DNA of 52,456 bases, taken from positions 1-52,456 of the forward strand of contig JAHHHR010000054.1 of NCBI GenBank assembly GCA_019359245.1, in the 5' to 3' direction. The notes below the pieces were generated by a model. That model worked only from the letters and a program-made list of their open reading frames with translations, ran no database searches and was not told where the DNA came from. Shown here piece by piece: positions 42,293 through 50,797 of this stretch. This DNA comes from Nostoc desertorum CM1-VF14 (GTDB lineage Bacteria; Cyanobacteriota; Cyanobacteriia; Cyanobacteriales; Nostocaceae). How positions within the stretch are numbered: position 1 is the stretch's first letter; every line of letters begins with the position of its first letter. Made by a program: the position numbers and the translations under genes.

Positions 42293-42781
42293 TTAAGAAC
42301 AACAGTTGCAGCGGCTCTGCAAATATTTATTATTAGCAGGGTTTTCTAAGATCCGAGAACAAGATTGACGTAAAACCTCATATTGTTGCCAGTTAGCCCC
42401 CAAGTATTTGATATCAATGAGCTTACCTTCTGGAGTAACCCGATTAAAAACAATATGAATGTAAACATTACTTGGATTAATATCAACAAAGCAAATGTAC
42501 TGCAAATCATGCCAGCCAATACCGTGAATATATTGATTAACAATTTGAATACATAATTGCTGATTTAATTTGATATAAATATTTCTCAAACTGATGACAA
42601 TATAGATTCCCAAACTCTTAATTCTTGGTCTAGCTCCAGACAAATTATTAAAATTGTCAATGATTTGACTTAGAGAAAGATTAATGTCAATGAAACTACC
42701 ATTAGCGAGAATATACTGTTGAGACAAAGTTTTAATTAAGTCAAAATTATCAATCTTCAATTCTTCAATAGTCATTTTCAT
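42293..42781 (-). CDS. Relaxase-like protein with partial active site (162 aa)
   Basis: The start is placed at the ATG at 42781 (MKMTIEELKI), four bases after the VirD4 stop; a longer frame begins at 42835 inside virD4. YICFVDINPSNVYIHIVFNRVTPEGKLIDIKYLG resembles the HxDxxxxHxHIVxNRV...G segment of MOBP/VirD2-type relaxases, but only the last His of the triad remains. The protein is much shorter than a working relaxase and lacks an obvious Tyr motif. It could be an accessory relaxosome protein or a decayed relaxase. A separate complete MOBV relaxase exists at 28848-30554. Confidence 0.5.
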   Translation of the reverse strand: MKMTIEELKIDNFDLIKTLSQQYILANGSFIDINLSLSQIIDNFNNLSGARPRIKSLGIYIVISLRNIYIKLNQQLCIQIVNQYIHGIGWHDLQYICFVDINPSNVYIHIVFNRVTPEGKLIDIKYLGANWQQYEVLRQSCSRILENPANNKYLQSRCNCCS

Positions 42782-42785
42782 AATA

Positions 42786-44561
42786 TTAAAACCCGATATC
42801 AGAAGGAACTTGGTCTTGATTAACCATACTGCCAACGTTTTTTGATGTCAGACCGGGATTATTAGAAACAGCTTGAGGATTTTGGGGAATGGGAAAGCGT
42901 AACTCAACTTGCCTAACTCGTAAAGCTAAATCCTGCCTAGAGGGAAATTTCTGCGTACTTCTCCTAGCTAGTAAACTAACAATTCTCGCCCATTTAAGTT
43001 GATTGTATTTCTCAATATTTTTGAGAGTCTGAGAAATTTTAATAGTTTTCAACAGTGGAACTGAACCTTCTTTTTTATTAGCATAAGTAGGATTAATGAA
43101 AACGCATTTACCAGCAATTAACTTCAGAAATTGAGCCGATTCAAAAAGCTTTCTAGTTTTCTCTTGGTCGCTGATGCTCGTGCTATTATTTTTACCCCCA
43201 GTAGAACGGCTTTTTTGCTTGTACTTAATCTCTTCATCACCCAAGAAGTTGGAGAATAATTGCGCCGACTCGTTCTCACCAGGATTGAATATAAACTTAG
43301 TGCTGCAAGCGCCAAGGATAGCCTTAGCGATATCTTTACCGTAGTTCTTCTCAAGCTGCCCCATATTTTGGAAGCCGATAATACCACAGAAGCCCTCAGA
43401 ACGAGATTCGTTGAGCCATCTATACAGGTCAGGTAAGTAAATCGAGGGTAATTCATCCAGTGCAACGATGAGTGGATCAAGTCGCTTTTTGGCAATGTTA
43501 CGGGCGATGGTCATGTGTAAAATGCTGGTCATGAGAGGCCCTACTGCATCTCGGCGCTCTCTATCCAACCCAAAGATAATCATTTGCTTACCTTTAATTT
43601 CTAAAGGTAAAGTCGTCTTTCCAATGAAGCAGCCTAGTGTGTTTTTGGCCATAAAGCGAGTGAACATGATGCTGGCAGTTGCAACAATGCCTGCAACAGT
43701 CTTTTCAGATGCAGCAGAACTGAACAGTTGCCCAAAGGCAATTTTTACCCAAGGGTTAAGGGAAGCAGCCATCAGGCGCTTAACCATTTGCTCACTAGAG
43801 AGTATCGCGGCGCAAGTCATAACATCTGCGAATTGACCGAACTCTTTAGCTAACATCAATATTGCTTGAGTCAGCTGATCCCCTGAAGGGCCGAAGAAAC
43901 CATCTTCAGTTGAATTGCCCAAAAGTCGGAAATTCTTATTGATAACAGTGGAAATTTGTCGGGACGATTCGGCATCACTACTATCCCGAAGAAAATCTAG
44001 AGGATTGCAGACTTCAGATTCAGGAAATCCCGGTGCAAAGATGTGAACATCATAGCCCTTGTATTTGGCGTATGCAGCAACTTTCGCTTGAGAAGGATAC
44101 TTAAAGTCGTAGACTATACATGGAAATTCCTGATCAATTGCCGAGTAAATCATCGGGTTAATGGCGCTGAATGTTTTACCGCTACCGGGAGCGCCGATGA
44201 CTGCCGTACCTCTTTGCACATCAGGAATATAAAAAGTAGTATTAGCACCTTTTCTCTGATGCTTACCAATGTAAAGTGCCGCACTATCACATTGGGGATT
44301 GGCGATTTGCAAGATGGCTTTTTTCTGAGCAGTAGCAGTTTCTTTAGCTCCACCCCAATAAGAGGTAGCAATTTTCTTCTTGTTAGAGTCGCCAAAAAAT
44401 ACCCTCATCAAAATATAAGCACCAAGTAAGGACAAAACTGTTAGTCCATTGGGGGTGAAAAGAGAGTGAGTGTACTTGCCAATTGCGTCATCAGGATTTT
44501 GTAATTGCTCAAATCGAAATCCTTGAGGATTAGCGCTATTTATTTTGAAAGATTTGCTCAT
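42786..44561 (-). CDS. virD4: VirD4/TraD-type coupling protein (T4CP)
   Basis: 591 residues. One N-terminal membrane segment (TVLSLLGAYILMRVFFG). Walker A is GAPGSGKTF (123-131), Walker B is PLIVALDELPSIY, and the downstream GIIGFQNMGQLEKNYG and FSNFLGDEE motifs are typical of TraG/VirD4 proteins. This hexameric ATPase links the relaxase-DNA complex to the secretion channel. It is followed after four bases by the relaxase-like gene and preceded by the envelope gene, with two bases between. Confidence 0.88.
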   Translation of the reverse strand: MSKSFKINSANPQGFRFEQLQNPDDAIGKYTHSLFTPNGLTVLSLLGAYILMRVFFGDSNKKKIATSYWGGAKETATAQKKAILQIANPQCDSAALYIGKHQRKGANTTFYIPDVQRGTAVIGAPGSGKTFSAINPMIYSAIDQEFPCIVYDFKYPSQAKVAAYAKYKGYDVHIFAPGFPESEVCNPLDFLRDSSDAESSRQISTVINKNFRLLGNSTEDGFFGPSGDQLTQAILMLAKEFGQFADVMTCAAILSSEQMVKRLMAASLNPWVKIAFGQLFSSAASEKTVAGIVATASIMFTRFMAKNTLGCFIGKTTLPLEIKGKQMIIFGLDRERRDAVGPLMTSILHMTIARNIAKKRLDPLIVALDELPSIYLPDLYRWLNESRSEGFCGIIGFQNMGQLEKNYGKDIAKAILGACSTKFIFNPGENESAQLFSNFLGDEEIKYKQKSRSTGGKNNSTSISDQEKTRKLFESAQFLKLIAGKCVFINPTYANKKEGSVPLLKTIKISQTLKNIEKYNQLKWARIVSLLARRSTQKFPSRQDLALRVRQVELRFPIPQNPQAVSNNPGLTSKNVGSMVNQDQVPSDIGF

Positions 44562-44563
44562 AT

Positions 44564-45763
44564 TTAAGGTAGAGAATTAGGTTGACCAAGAACGATAGGG
44601 TCTTTCTCTCGGTACTCAATAAAAGGCACAGGCCCAATGAAATAGGGGCTGCAAGTGCGACCAATGAAGGGAATAGTTTTACAGATCCGGAAGAACATAG
44701 TAGTCTCCACCTTTCCACTGGCTTCATAAATATTCCAAACAACTTGCTTAAAGCTGGAGCCAAAAGGGTTTCGACCAGTAGGCTCTTTACCATCATTAAG
44801 AGCTTTTAAAATGCCAAATCCACCATTAACCTTTTGGAATTTCCCGGACATCCACTGCGTTCCAGTAGTCTTACCAATACCGGACATTTCCGCATGAGCG
44901 CAATTATTTTGTAGACAGGGAACATTAAAGCCATCTTGATAGCTACCAGATATGGAGCGCTTGAGGTTAGCCTCAATTTCTCCCAATGGCAGATCAACTT
45001 TGGCAACAAATGAAAGGTCAAGTGTTCTCAAGCCCGGTAAATTATCCCAGGTGAGTGTTGATAATCCTGGTACACCATCAATTCTGGAATCTTGCCAATT
45101 GGCAAAGCGATTTATTGATGCGCTCTGGATATTAGGAATGGATGTCAAAGGATAATTTTTTAAATTAATTACTCGACCAAGTTGAACATTATTTAAATTG
45201 TCATAGCGGCTGAGATTAGCGATTGTACTGCCATTAATGCCAAATCTTCTAGCAAAATCACGGATAGGTATAACACTATTAACATTTCTATTACCCAAAT
45301 TAGGAACGGCTTTGACCAAATTTGGTAAGGTTTGCCATTGAGTTAATTGAAAATCATCTAATGTTAACCCACTTAAATTGATTCCTTGTACTGAAGCTAT
45401 GGTTGAGAGATTTAAATTTTCTATTGCTAATTGAGGTGTTTCAAAATCTCCCAGTTCCATAAACTCGCTAATGCTTTGTCCTGCCGTCCAAGTTCTGCTT
45501 TCTGTACCTCTTGTGCCTGGGTAGGTAACACTGTTACTTTCAGAAATAATCATGTCGCTGAATTTCAAACGCGACCAATCAGGAGTAAACCCATTAGGTG
45601 AATTTACAATGGGTACTTGTGCTGAAGCCTTGGGCAGCAAAAAGCCTACAAAAGAGTTCAATAGCCCATATCTTATGAAACTATGAAGAAACAAGCTACC
45701 TACTAAACTAAAAAAGATTAAGTAACGTAAGGCGTTATCGTTGAGGCGAAAAGATGATTTCAT
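44564..45763 (-). CDS. Exported protein of the conjugation cluster (399 aa)
   Basis: One N-terminal hydrophobic segment (YLIFFSLVGSLFLHSF), then a possible cleavage region (KASAQVP). The rest is a large extracytoplasmic part with several Cys pairs (VPCLQNNCAHAEM; FFRICKTIPFIGRTCSPYF). It contains short repeats of L-x-x-(I/L)-P-N-(I/L) type (SIPNIQSASI, GVPGLSTLT, LPGLRTLDL). No family recognised. Position between virD4- and virB9-like genes suggests a mating-channel envelope part or surface adhesin. Confidence 0.65.
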   Translation of the reverse strand: MKSSFRLNDNALRYLIFFSLVGSLFLHSFIRYGLLNSFVGFLLPKASAQVPIVNSPNGFTPDWSRLKFSDMIISESNSVTYPGTRGTESRTWTAGQSISEFMELGDFETPQLAIENLNLSTIASVQGINLSGLTLDDFQLTQWQTLPNLVKAVPNLGNRNVNSVIPIRDFARRFGINGSTIANLSRYDNLNNVQLGRVINLKNYPLTSIPNIQSASINRFANWQDSRIDGVPGLSTLTWDNLPGLRTLDLSFVAKVDLPLGEIEANLKRSISGSYQDGFNVPCLQNNCAHAEMSGIGKTTGTQWMSGKFQKVNGGFGILKALNDGKEPTGRNPFGSSFKQVVWNIYEASGKVETTMFFRICKTIPFIGRTCSPYFIGPVPFIEYREKDPIVLGQPNSLP

Positions 45764-45780
45764 AAACTATTACCTTGTCT

Positions 45781-46506
45781 TTAATTATCAGATTTATTAT
45801 TTAAAGCAATTAATTTGTTAACTAAGTCTTGAGAGACAGAAGCCTTATTAGTAGCAGTAGAAATGTCATCACCTGCTTGTATATAACCGATTAACTTTTG
45901 CAAGCGCTCGTGTAGTTCATCTTGCTGATTCATCCATCCACTTTTAATAGCGACAACAATACCGCCTCGAATTTGGTTAATTGTTTGCTGTGTTTTAACT
46001 AATGATTGCAATTGAGGCTTCGGGGCTGTTTGTTCTCGTGCGACATCATTCTGGATCGTTACCTGACTATATTTAGGAGTGCCATTACTTGTTGCTAGCC
46101 GAAAACTGTAAGCTTTACGCTCCCCAGAGGATGACTGCGTAATTACTGTTAACAAAGTGGTAGATGTTTGCGGTATTCCGGGAATGGTTACTCTCTTGAT
46201 CCGTCGCAGATGAATCAGCCCAGCGCCGGGGCTAGAGCAATTCTGATCCAGTCCCGATAAGCAACCATCTGTGTCAAGCAGAATTTGCGACGGATCATCT
46301 AACCAGACTTTTTTGATAGTTTCGCCAATTTCATAGAAAGAAATTGCTACACCGTGACCATTCCAAACGTTGATAGTTTGTAGTTTGGCCTGCGTCCCAC
46401 TAGCCATTGATTGAAACATGGTACGGACCACTGGTGCGGCAATTGTAGATATTGGTACACAAGCAACGGAGATCGCTAACGGTATACCAATCAAGAACTT
46501 TTTCAT
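45781..46506 (-). CDS. VirB9/TraK-like outer channel protein
   Basis: 241 residues with a clear signal peptide (KKFLIGIPLAISVACVPISTIAA). The following GVAISFYEIGETIKKVWLDDPSQILLD matches the conserved first strand set of VirB9/TraK proteins (G..I.F..GE.I..V.L.DPS.I). HLRRIKRVTIPGIPQT and TVITQSSSGERKAYSFRL fit the later beta strands. It would form the outer ring of the type IV secretion core complex with the VirB10-like protein, whose gene overlaps its start by four bases. Confidence 0.7.
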   Translation of the reverse strand: MKKFLIGIPLAISVACVPISTIAAPVVRTMFQSMASGTQAKLQTINVWNGHGVAISFYEIGETIKKVWLDDPSQILLDTDGCLSGLDQNCSSPGAGLIHLRRIKRVTIPGIPQTSTTLLTVITQSSSGERKAYSFRLATSNGTPKYSQVTIQNDVAREQTAPKPQLQSLVKTQQTINQIRGGIVVAIKSGWMNQQDELHERLQKLIGYIQAGDDISTATNKASVSQDLVNKLIALNNKSDN

Positions 46507-48065
46507 GGCAACTCCAAAGAGCGATTTACATTAAAGGAAACTTTGGTTCCCTGTGGAATAAACCAAATATTCGGGCGAGAAGTAATTTCTTGAGTAGCAC
46601 GTTGATTGCGTTGACTAAGATTTTGACTGATGTTACCAAAAAAACCCTCTACTAACGCACCAGTGAGATTGCGCTGATTGCCACTACTACGTCTGCGAAT
46701 CCTGCCTGTGAATTCATCAGAAATTTCTTCTTCACTATCAGGTTGGTTCATAATCTCCCCAACTTTTCCTAATGCAGACACAGCGCCACCAAACAAATCA
46801 TTTCGTGCAATCTCGCCACCCCTGTCTTGAAATCTCTGAGCTATCAAGGGTCTACCCCCTTCCCCAGTCACGGAAATCGTACCCGCAGAAATAGGATATT
46901 CTGTATTATCTTTAATGATCGCTCTGACCGACGCGACAGCGTAACTGCCGCCATCAACCGAAGCTAACTCAACTGCAAATTTTGTACCCGAAGGAATTGC
47001 CACTTGCCCATAGTTATCGCGTAAATCCTCTTGCAATTTAGCAATAGACTTAATGTTATTAGAGGTTGGTGTTTGTGTCTTTCCTGAACTATTAACTGTG
47101 GTTTGAACTAATGGAGTAACAATCACACCAGTAGCAAAAGTGCCAACGGTGAGGTAGCGAGTTTGTTTACCTTGGAGAATTTGGCTTTCTTGAGGTAAAT
47201 AATTGTTAGCTAAAGTAATCTTGTTAACCTTAGAAGTCGCTTGCCACCTGGGGCGAAGCTTTTCAATCGAGTCGCTTGAGTTTTGCGGCGTGGTTTGGTC
47301 AAAATTATTTGTATCTATTTGTTCATTTTGTTCATTCGGTTGATTTTGAATTGCTTGAGTTTGAGATTGAGCCGGATCTAATGAAGATTGTTTGCTGGTG
47401 CTAGTTTCGGCGTATGCGATTTTGCCGTAAGAACCGATGCCGCGGAGTTTGTTCAATTGTTCAAGGGGATCTAGGGGCGTGAGTGTCTGTGCAGATATAG
47501 AGGATTTTGGAGAAAAACTCGTGCGTGTTGGTGGCGGAGTGTAGGTTCTTCTAGGTTGTGGTGCAGTCTGAGTTACGCGACGTGGTTGTGTATTTTGAAC
47601 AGGACGTGGCGCTGGTTGTGGAGATGGTGGGTTAGATGGCACAACCTTTTGGTCTACTGAAACTGGTACTGGCGCTGGTTGGTCAAATTTATTTTTGTTA
47701 ATGCGACCTAACTCATCTTCTTGATCCGACAGAGCTAGTTTTGCACGCGCATCACCGTCTCCCTCATCACTTTGCCCCGCTTGTTCAATGGTCGGTATTT
47801 CCTGCGTTTTCAGACCAATCTTTGGTGCTGGTGCGGGATTGAAAACACCATTGAGCATTAGAAATATCGCTAAAAATCCAACTCCAAAAGGGACAGCAAT
47901 TATTGCTAGTCTTGACCAAGGAGAAGTGACAAATGTGTGCTTAGTGGGTACTAATAAACTTTCCGGTTCTGGTGCTTTATTACCATTAGTTTTATTAACA
48001 TCATCTATTTTAAGCAAATCCTCTAAAGTCGATACAGACCCATTTTTATTATTCTCTTCACTCAT
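46503..48065 (-). CDS. VirB10/TrbI-like core channel protein
   Basis: 520 residues. A cytoplasmic N-terminus, one membrane segment (LAIIAVPFGVGFLAIFLML, about 53-71), a long Pro/Gln/Thr-rich periplasmic linker, and a beta-rich C-terminal domain (YLTVGTFATGVIVTPLVQT, VAIPSGTKFAVELASVDG, FIPQGTKVSFNVNRSLEL). This is the VirB10/TraB architecture, an energy-sensing scaffold spanning both membranes. Genes on both sides overlap by four bases. Confidence 0.82.
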   Translation of the reverse strand: MSEENNKNGSVSTLEDLLKIDDVNKTNGNKAPEPESLLVPTKHTFVTSPWSRLAIIAVPFGVGFLAIFLMLNGVFNPAPAPKIGLKTQEIPTIEQAGQSDEGDGDARAKLALSDQEDELGRINKNKFDQPAPVPVSVDQKVVPSNPPSPQPAPRPVQNTQPRRVTQTAPQPRRTYTPPPTRTSFSPKSSISAQTLTPLDPLEQLNKLRGIGSYGKIAYAETSTSKQSSLDPAQSQTQAIQNQPNEQNEQIDTNNFDQTTPQNSSDSIEKLRPRWQATSKVNKITLANNYLPQESQILQGKQTRYLTVGTFATGVIVTPLVQTTVNSSGKTQTPTSNNIKSIAKLQEDLRDNYGQVAIPSGTKFAVELASVDGGSYAVASVRAIIKDNTEYPISAGTISVTGEGGRPLIAQRFQDRGGEIARNDLFGGAVSALGKVGEIMNQPDSEEEISDEFTGRIRRRSSGNQRNLTGALVEGFFGNISQNLSQRNQRATQEITSRPNIWFIPQGTKVSFNVNRSLELP

Positions 48066-48862
48066 TTCCTTTTGCCCAAATCTAAATCGACAATTTCGGT
48101 AATTTCTAATCCGGCCTTCCTTGCCGAATAAATTTTCTTAGACAGTTCACTAGTATTAGCTGGGATATACTCTGGATTAGAAATTGATGAAAGTGTAATG
48201 GTTTTATTAAAAGTAATCCCTTTACCTGAATTATCACTACGTTCAAAAGTTACCAGCGTCCCAATAAAATCTATTTCCCATTGACCATCTTTGAGTTGCC
48301 GTGGCTGTGAAATAAATCTAGGGATTAAAGATACTTGCGTATCACCATTAAATATGCTCGTGGGAGTAATTGAGGCTAATTTTTTCAGAAATGCGGCTCT
48401 AAATCCTCCATTTTCACTCAACGCAAAGGCAGCATCATAAGCTTTACTTGTGACTCGACTATTAGATTTATTATTAATCTTGCCTACTTCTACCCCAGTA
48501 TCTTGCTTAGTTATCGGCTCACCTTTTTCATTGAAAGCTTGTACTATCCCATCCCAATTAAACATCTTAATAAAGGTATCAGAAATAAACTTTCTAATCA
48601 CTTCATCAGAGCGTTTCTGAGGATCTACTGCCCTAGCGGAAATCGTCTCACCTGATGATAATTGTACCAGGGCTAATTGCTTATTATTTAGTAGAGAAAC
48701 CGCTCCATAATTAAGAAACTGTAACAATAGAGAAAATCCAGCCATTGAAAACCCAACTAGAGAAATTATTCCTACTCTCGTTGGTACTGATTGATTATAC
48801 CTGAGCAGTTGCAATGGCTCTTTCTTAGCAGTAGAAGCTTTTTTATGATTCAGTATAAGCAT
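48062..48862 (-). CDS. VirB8/TraE-like inner-membrane protein
   Basis: 266 residues. A short cytoplasmic N-terminus, one membrane segment (IISLVGFSMAGFSLLLQFL) and an extracytoplasmic domain with SDEVIRKFISDTFIKMFNW and IDFIGTLVTFERS, in the style of VirB8/TraE assembly factors. Order and overlaps with the VirB10-like gene support the role. The match is structural rather than by a strict motif. Confidence 0.6.
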   Translation of the reverse strand: MLILNHKKASTAKKEPLQLLRYNQSVPTRVGIISLVGFSMAGFSLLLQFLNYGAVSLLNNKQLALVQLSSGETISARAVDPQKRSDEVIRKFISDTFIKMFNWDGIVQAFNEKGEPITKQDTGVEVGKINNKSNSRVTSKAYDAAFALSENGGFRAAFLKKLASITPTSIFNGDTQVSLIPRFISQPRQLKDGQWEIDFIGTLVTFERSDNSGKGITFNKTITLSSISNPEYIPANTSELSKKIYSARKAGLEITEIVDLDLGKRK

Positions 48863-49108
48863 ATAAGAAACAAGGTATAGGGCAATACTTGTCGGTTTTT
48901 GGGGGGAAGGGGTAAAGCCTACGGCTGGGGAAAGGAACGAAATTAACCTTTACCCCAAACCCAGTAACCTTATTCCCCTCTTCAATTGCCCTTTCCCCTT
49001 TAACCGAACCGTACCGGGGTGTAGGGGGCACATCAATTCACAATTTGCAGTACCCCTTTAGAGAAGCAAGCTATGCGATTCGTATTTTAAAAAATTAACT
49101 TTGTAGGC
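48863..49108. other. Spacer between VirB8- and VirB6-like genes
   Basis: About 245 bp with several runs of GGGG/CCCC (near 48900, 48950, 48975 and 49015). It breaks an otherwise tightly packed cluster. A 62-codon minus frame at 48843-49031 overlaps the VirB8-like gene and was not called. Confidence 0.35.
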
Positions 49109-50218
49109 TCACTTAGCTATTTTTCCAACCAAGCTACCACCTCTGGTAACTAAACCCTTAGTGACCTCAATGGCGATTGAACTATAAGTTTCAGCAGCTT
49201 TATTAATTTGAGTAAGGACAGCAATGCCACCACCAGCCGCTAAACCTGCACTCAAAAACGGGGCAATTAAACCAATAGTAAACAGGAAGAACATCGGTTG
49301 ATAAGTTTTAGAATCAGCGACTAATTGTCCAGCAAATCCAATAATGATATTGAAGCAGAGTTTTCCAAAACCTACACTGAAATATCCCACTAACCAAGTG
49401 TAAATAGACTTAGCTCCGTAGGGCAATAAAGAACCACCAACCGCCACTGGCCCAAGGAGTGCTGTCACTAGCATGGTTAATTCAATTCCCCACTGGTAAG
49501 CTCCGCTCATTCCAACTAAAATTATAGTAATAATGTCTGTTATGGCAGACCCTACAAAAGCATTAATCGGAGAGAATATTAACTCAACTCCATTTGCTTT
49601 ACCGTCTTTGACATCATTGAAAGCATCAACAGCACCATCAATCGTATCGGTGAACCAAGAAAACAATCCGTTTTGACCAAATTTATCTGGATACCTCTGT
49701 TTCAAATCTTCTTTTGCTTTGTTGAGACATTCTATCTGTTCTTGCTGACTCAATGACGAATTTTGACACCTGTTAATAGTCACACCAACAGCAGAGCGTG
49801 CAGCTTCGGTTCCTATCGCTTTTTCGTATACCTCTCTAAGGTCTAGCCCCGCAGCAGTAGTCCCAAGAAGTAATGTATTTACATTGTTAATATAGTTCCT
49901 AATACCTAAAGTTGATTTTCCCAAAAGATTCCCGTTATTACTTAGTAGAAGGACAACTATCAAAGGCCAAATAAAATCGGTATAAGCCCGTTGCTCCTCG
50001 CCCGCCATCATCTTTTTTGTCCATTCAATTATGAAAAAAGTTAACGTAGCTACAGCGAATAAAGCGCCAACAGTACACATTCTTGTATAAACTTCACCGC
50101 TTATAGTTCGCTCCCACAATTGGTTAAACCCTTCAGCAACAGCGATTGCATTATTGTTTGCTTCCTGGGCCAGTTGACCGCCAGATGTTTGTCCTAATAA
50201 ATAGTACAGATGGCACAT
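49109..50218 (-). CDS. VirB6/TrbL-like polytopic channel protein
   Basis: 369 residues from the ATG at 50216-50218, chosen because AGGAG lies upstream; a longer frame to 50305 lacks a ribosome site. Several membrane segments are visible: VGALFAVATLTFFIIEW, FIWPLIVVLLLS, ITDIITIILVGMSGAY, LTMLVTALLGPVAVGGSLL, LCFNIIIGFAGQL, MFFLFTIGLIAPFLSAGLAAGGGIAVL. The GPVAVGGSL and terminal Gly-rich helices fit TrbL/VirB6 proteins, which line the inner-membrane channel. Confidence 0.75.
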   Translation of the reverse strand: MCHLYYLLGQTSGGQLAQEANNNAIAVAEGFNQLWERTISGEVYTRMCTVGALFAVATLTFFIIEWTKKMMAGEEQRAYTDFIWPLIVVLLLSNNGNLLGKSTLGIRNYINNVNTLLLGTTAAGLDLREVYEKAIGTEAARSAVGVTINRCQNSSLSQQEQIECLNKAKEDLKQRYPDKFGQNGLFSWFTDTIDGAVDAFNDVKDGKANGVELIFSPINAFVGSAITDIITIILVGMSGAYQWGIELTMLVTALLGPVAVGGSLLPYGAKSIYTWLVGYFSVGFGKLCFNIIIGFAGQLVADSKTYQPMFFLFTIGLIAPFLSAGLAAGGGIAVLTQINKAAETYSSIAIEVTKGLVTRGGSLVGKIAK

Positions 50219-50314
50219 GTGCAAAATTCTCCTGAATGCTAAGGTGTTGAAAATACAGGCATTGCAGTAAGTCTGGTGCGTGGATGACTTTTTATATCCG
50301 CGCACTCATAACTC

Positions 50315-50797
50315 TTATTCCTTAAAAGTAGGATCTAGCCGTGCATTAAGTACGACTTCATGTACTAGAGACAATCTGCCATCTTCTTGGGAGTTCTCCT
50401 TTTTCCGTTGGGAGTCAAGATGATCTGCCACTTGCGTCAGCATCAGGTTGGAGTAAGCATTGTCCTGTCGGGCTAATAAAGAATCAGTACGCTGCTGTGC
50501 CAGCATAGAGACAATTAAGCTATTCTGAGCGGCGATCGCTTTAAGTACGTTCTGAGAGGCATCCATATTTTGTGCCTCATCAGCAATACCTTTTGCTTGC
50601 TGGGCGATTTGTGCAGTAGTATCAATCTTGGCTTGAGTTTTTTGTTGCCCAGAATAGCTGACGACGCTAGCGACAGAAGCCAAAGTAAGTTGACGCTCTA
50701 GTTCTTGTGCGTTCTGTTGAGCAACAGGATAAGAATAATCGTCCTTAAGTGAATCCTTCAATTGATCAGCCGAAGCAATTGGGTCAGGCGCACCCAA
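50315..50797 (-). CDS. Possible VirB5/TrbJ-like coiled-coil protein (160 aa)
   Basis: A TTG-started frame overlapping the VirB4 gene by 40 bases; a TTG near 50758 is another option. The protein is Gln/Ala-rich and helical (TTAQIAQQAKGIADEAQNMDASQNVLKAIAAQNSLIVSMLAQQ). VirB5/TrbJ proteins have this pattern, and the gene lies at the expected place between virB4 and virB6. However, no signal peptide is seen, which VirB5 would need, so the N-terminus may be lost or frameshifted. Confidence 0.45.
   Translation of the reverse strand: MGAPDPIASADQLKDSLKDDYSYPVAQQNAQELERQLTLASVASVVSYSGQQKTQAKIDTTAQIAQQAKGIADEAQNMDASQNVLKAIAAQNSLIVSMLAQQRTDSLLARQDNAYSNLMLTQVADHLDSQRKKENSQEDGRLSLVHEVVLNARLDPTFKE

Noticed and set aside
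48843..49031. Minus frame of 62 codons upstream of the VirB8-like gene
   Set aside because: It overlaps the VirB8-like start, is Pro/Arg-rich by chance from G/C runs, and has no ribosome site.
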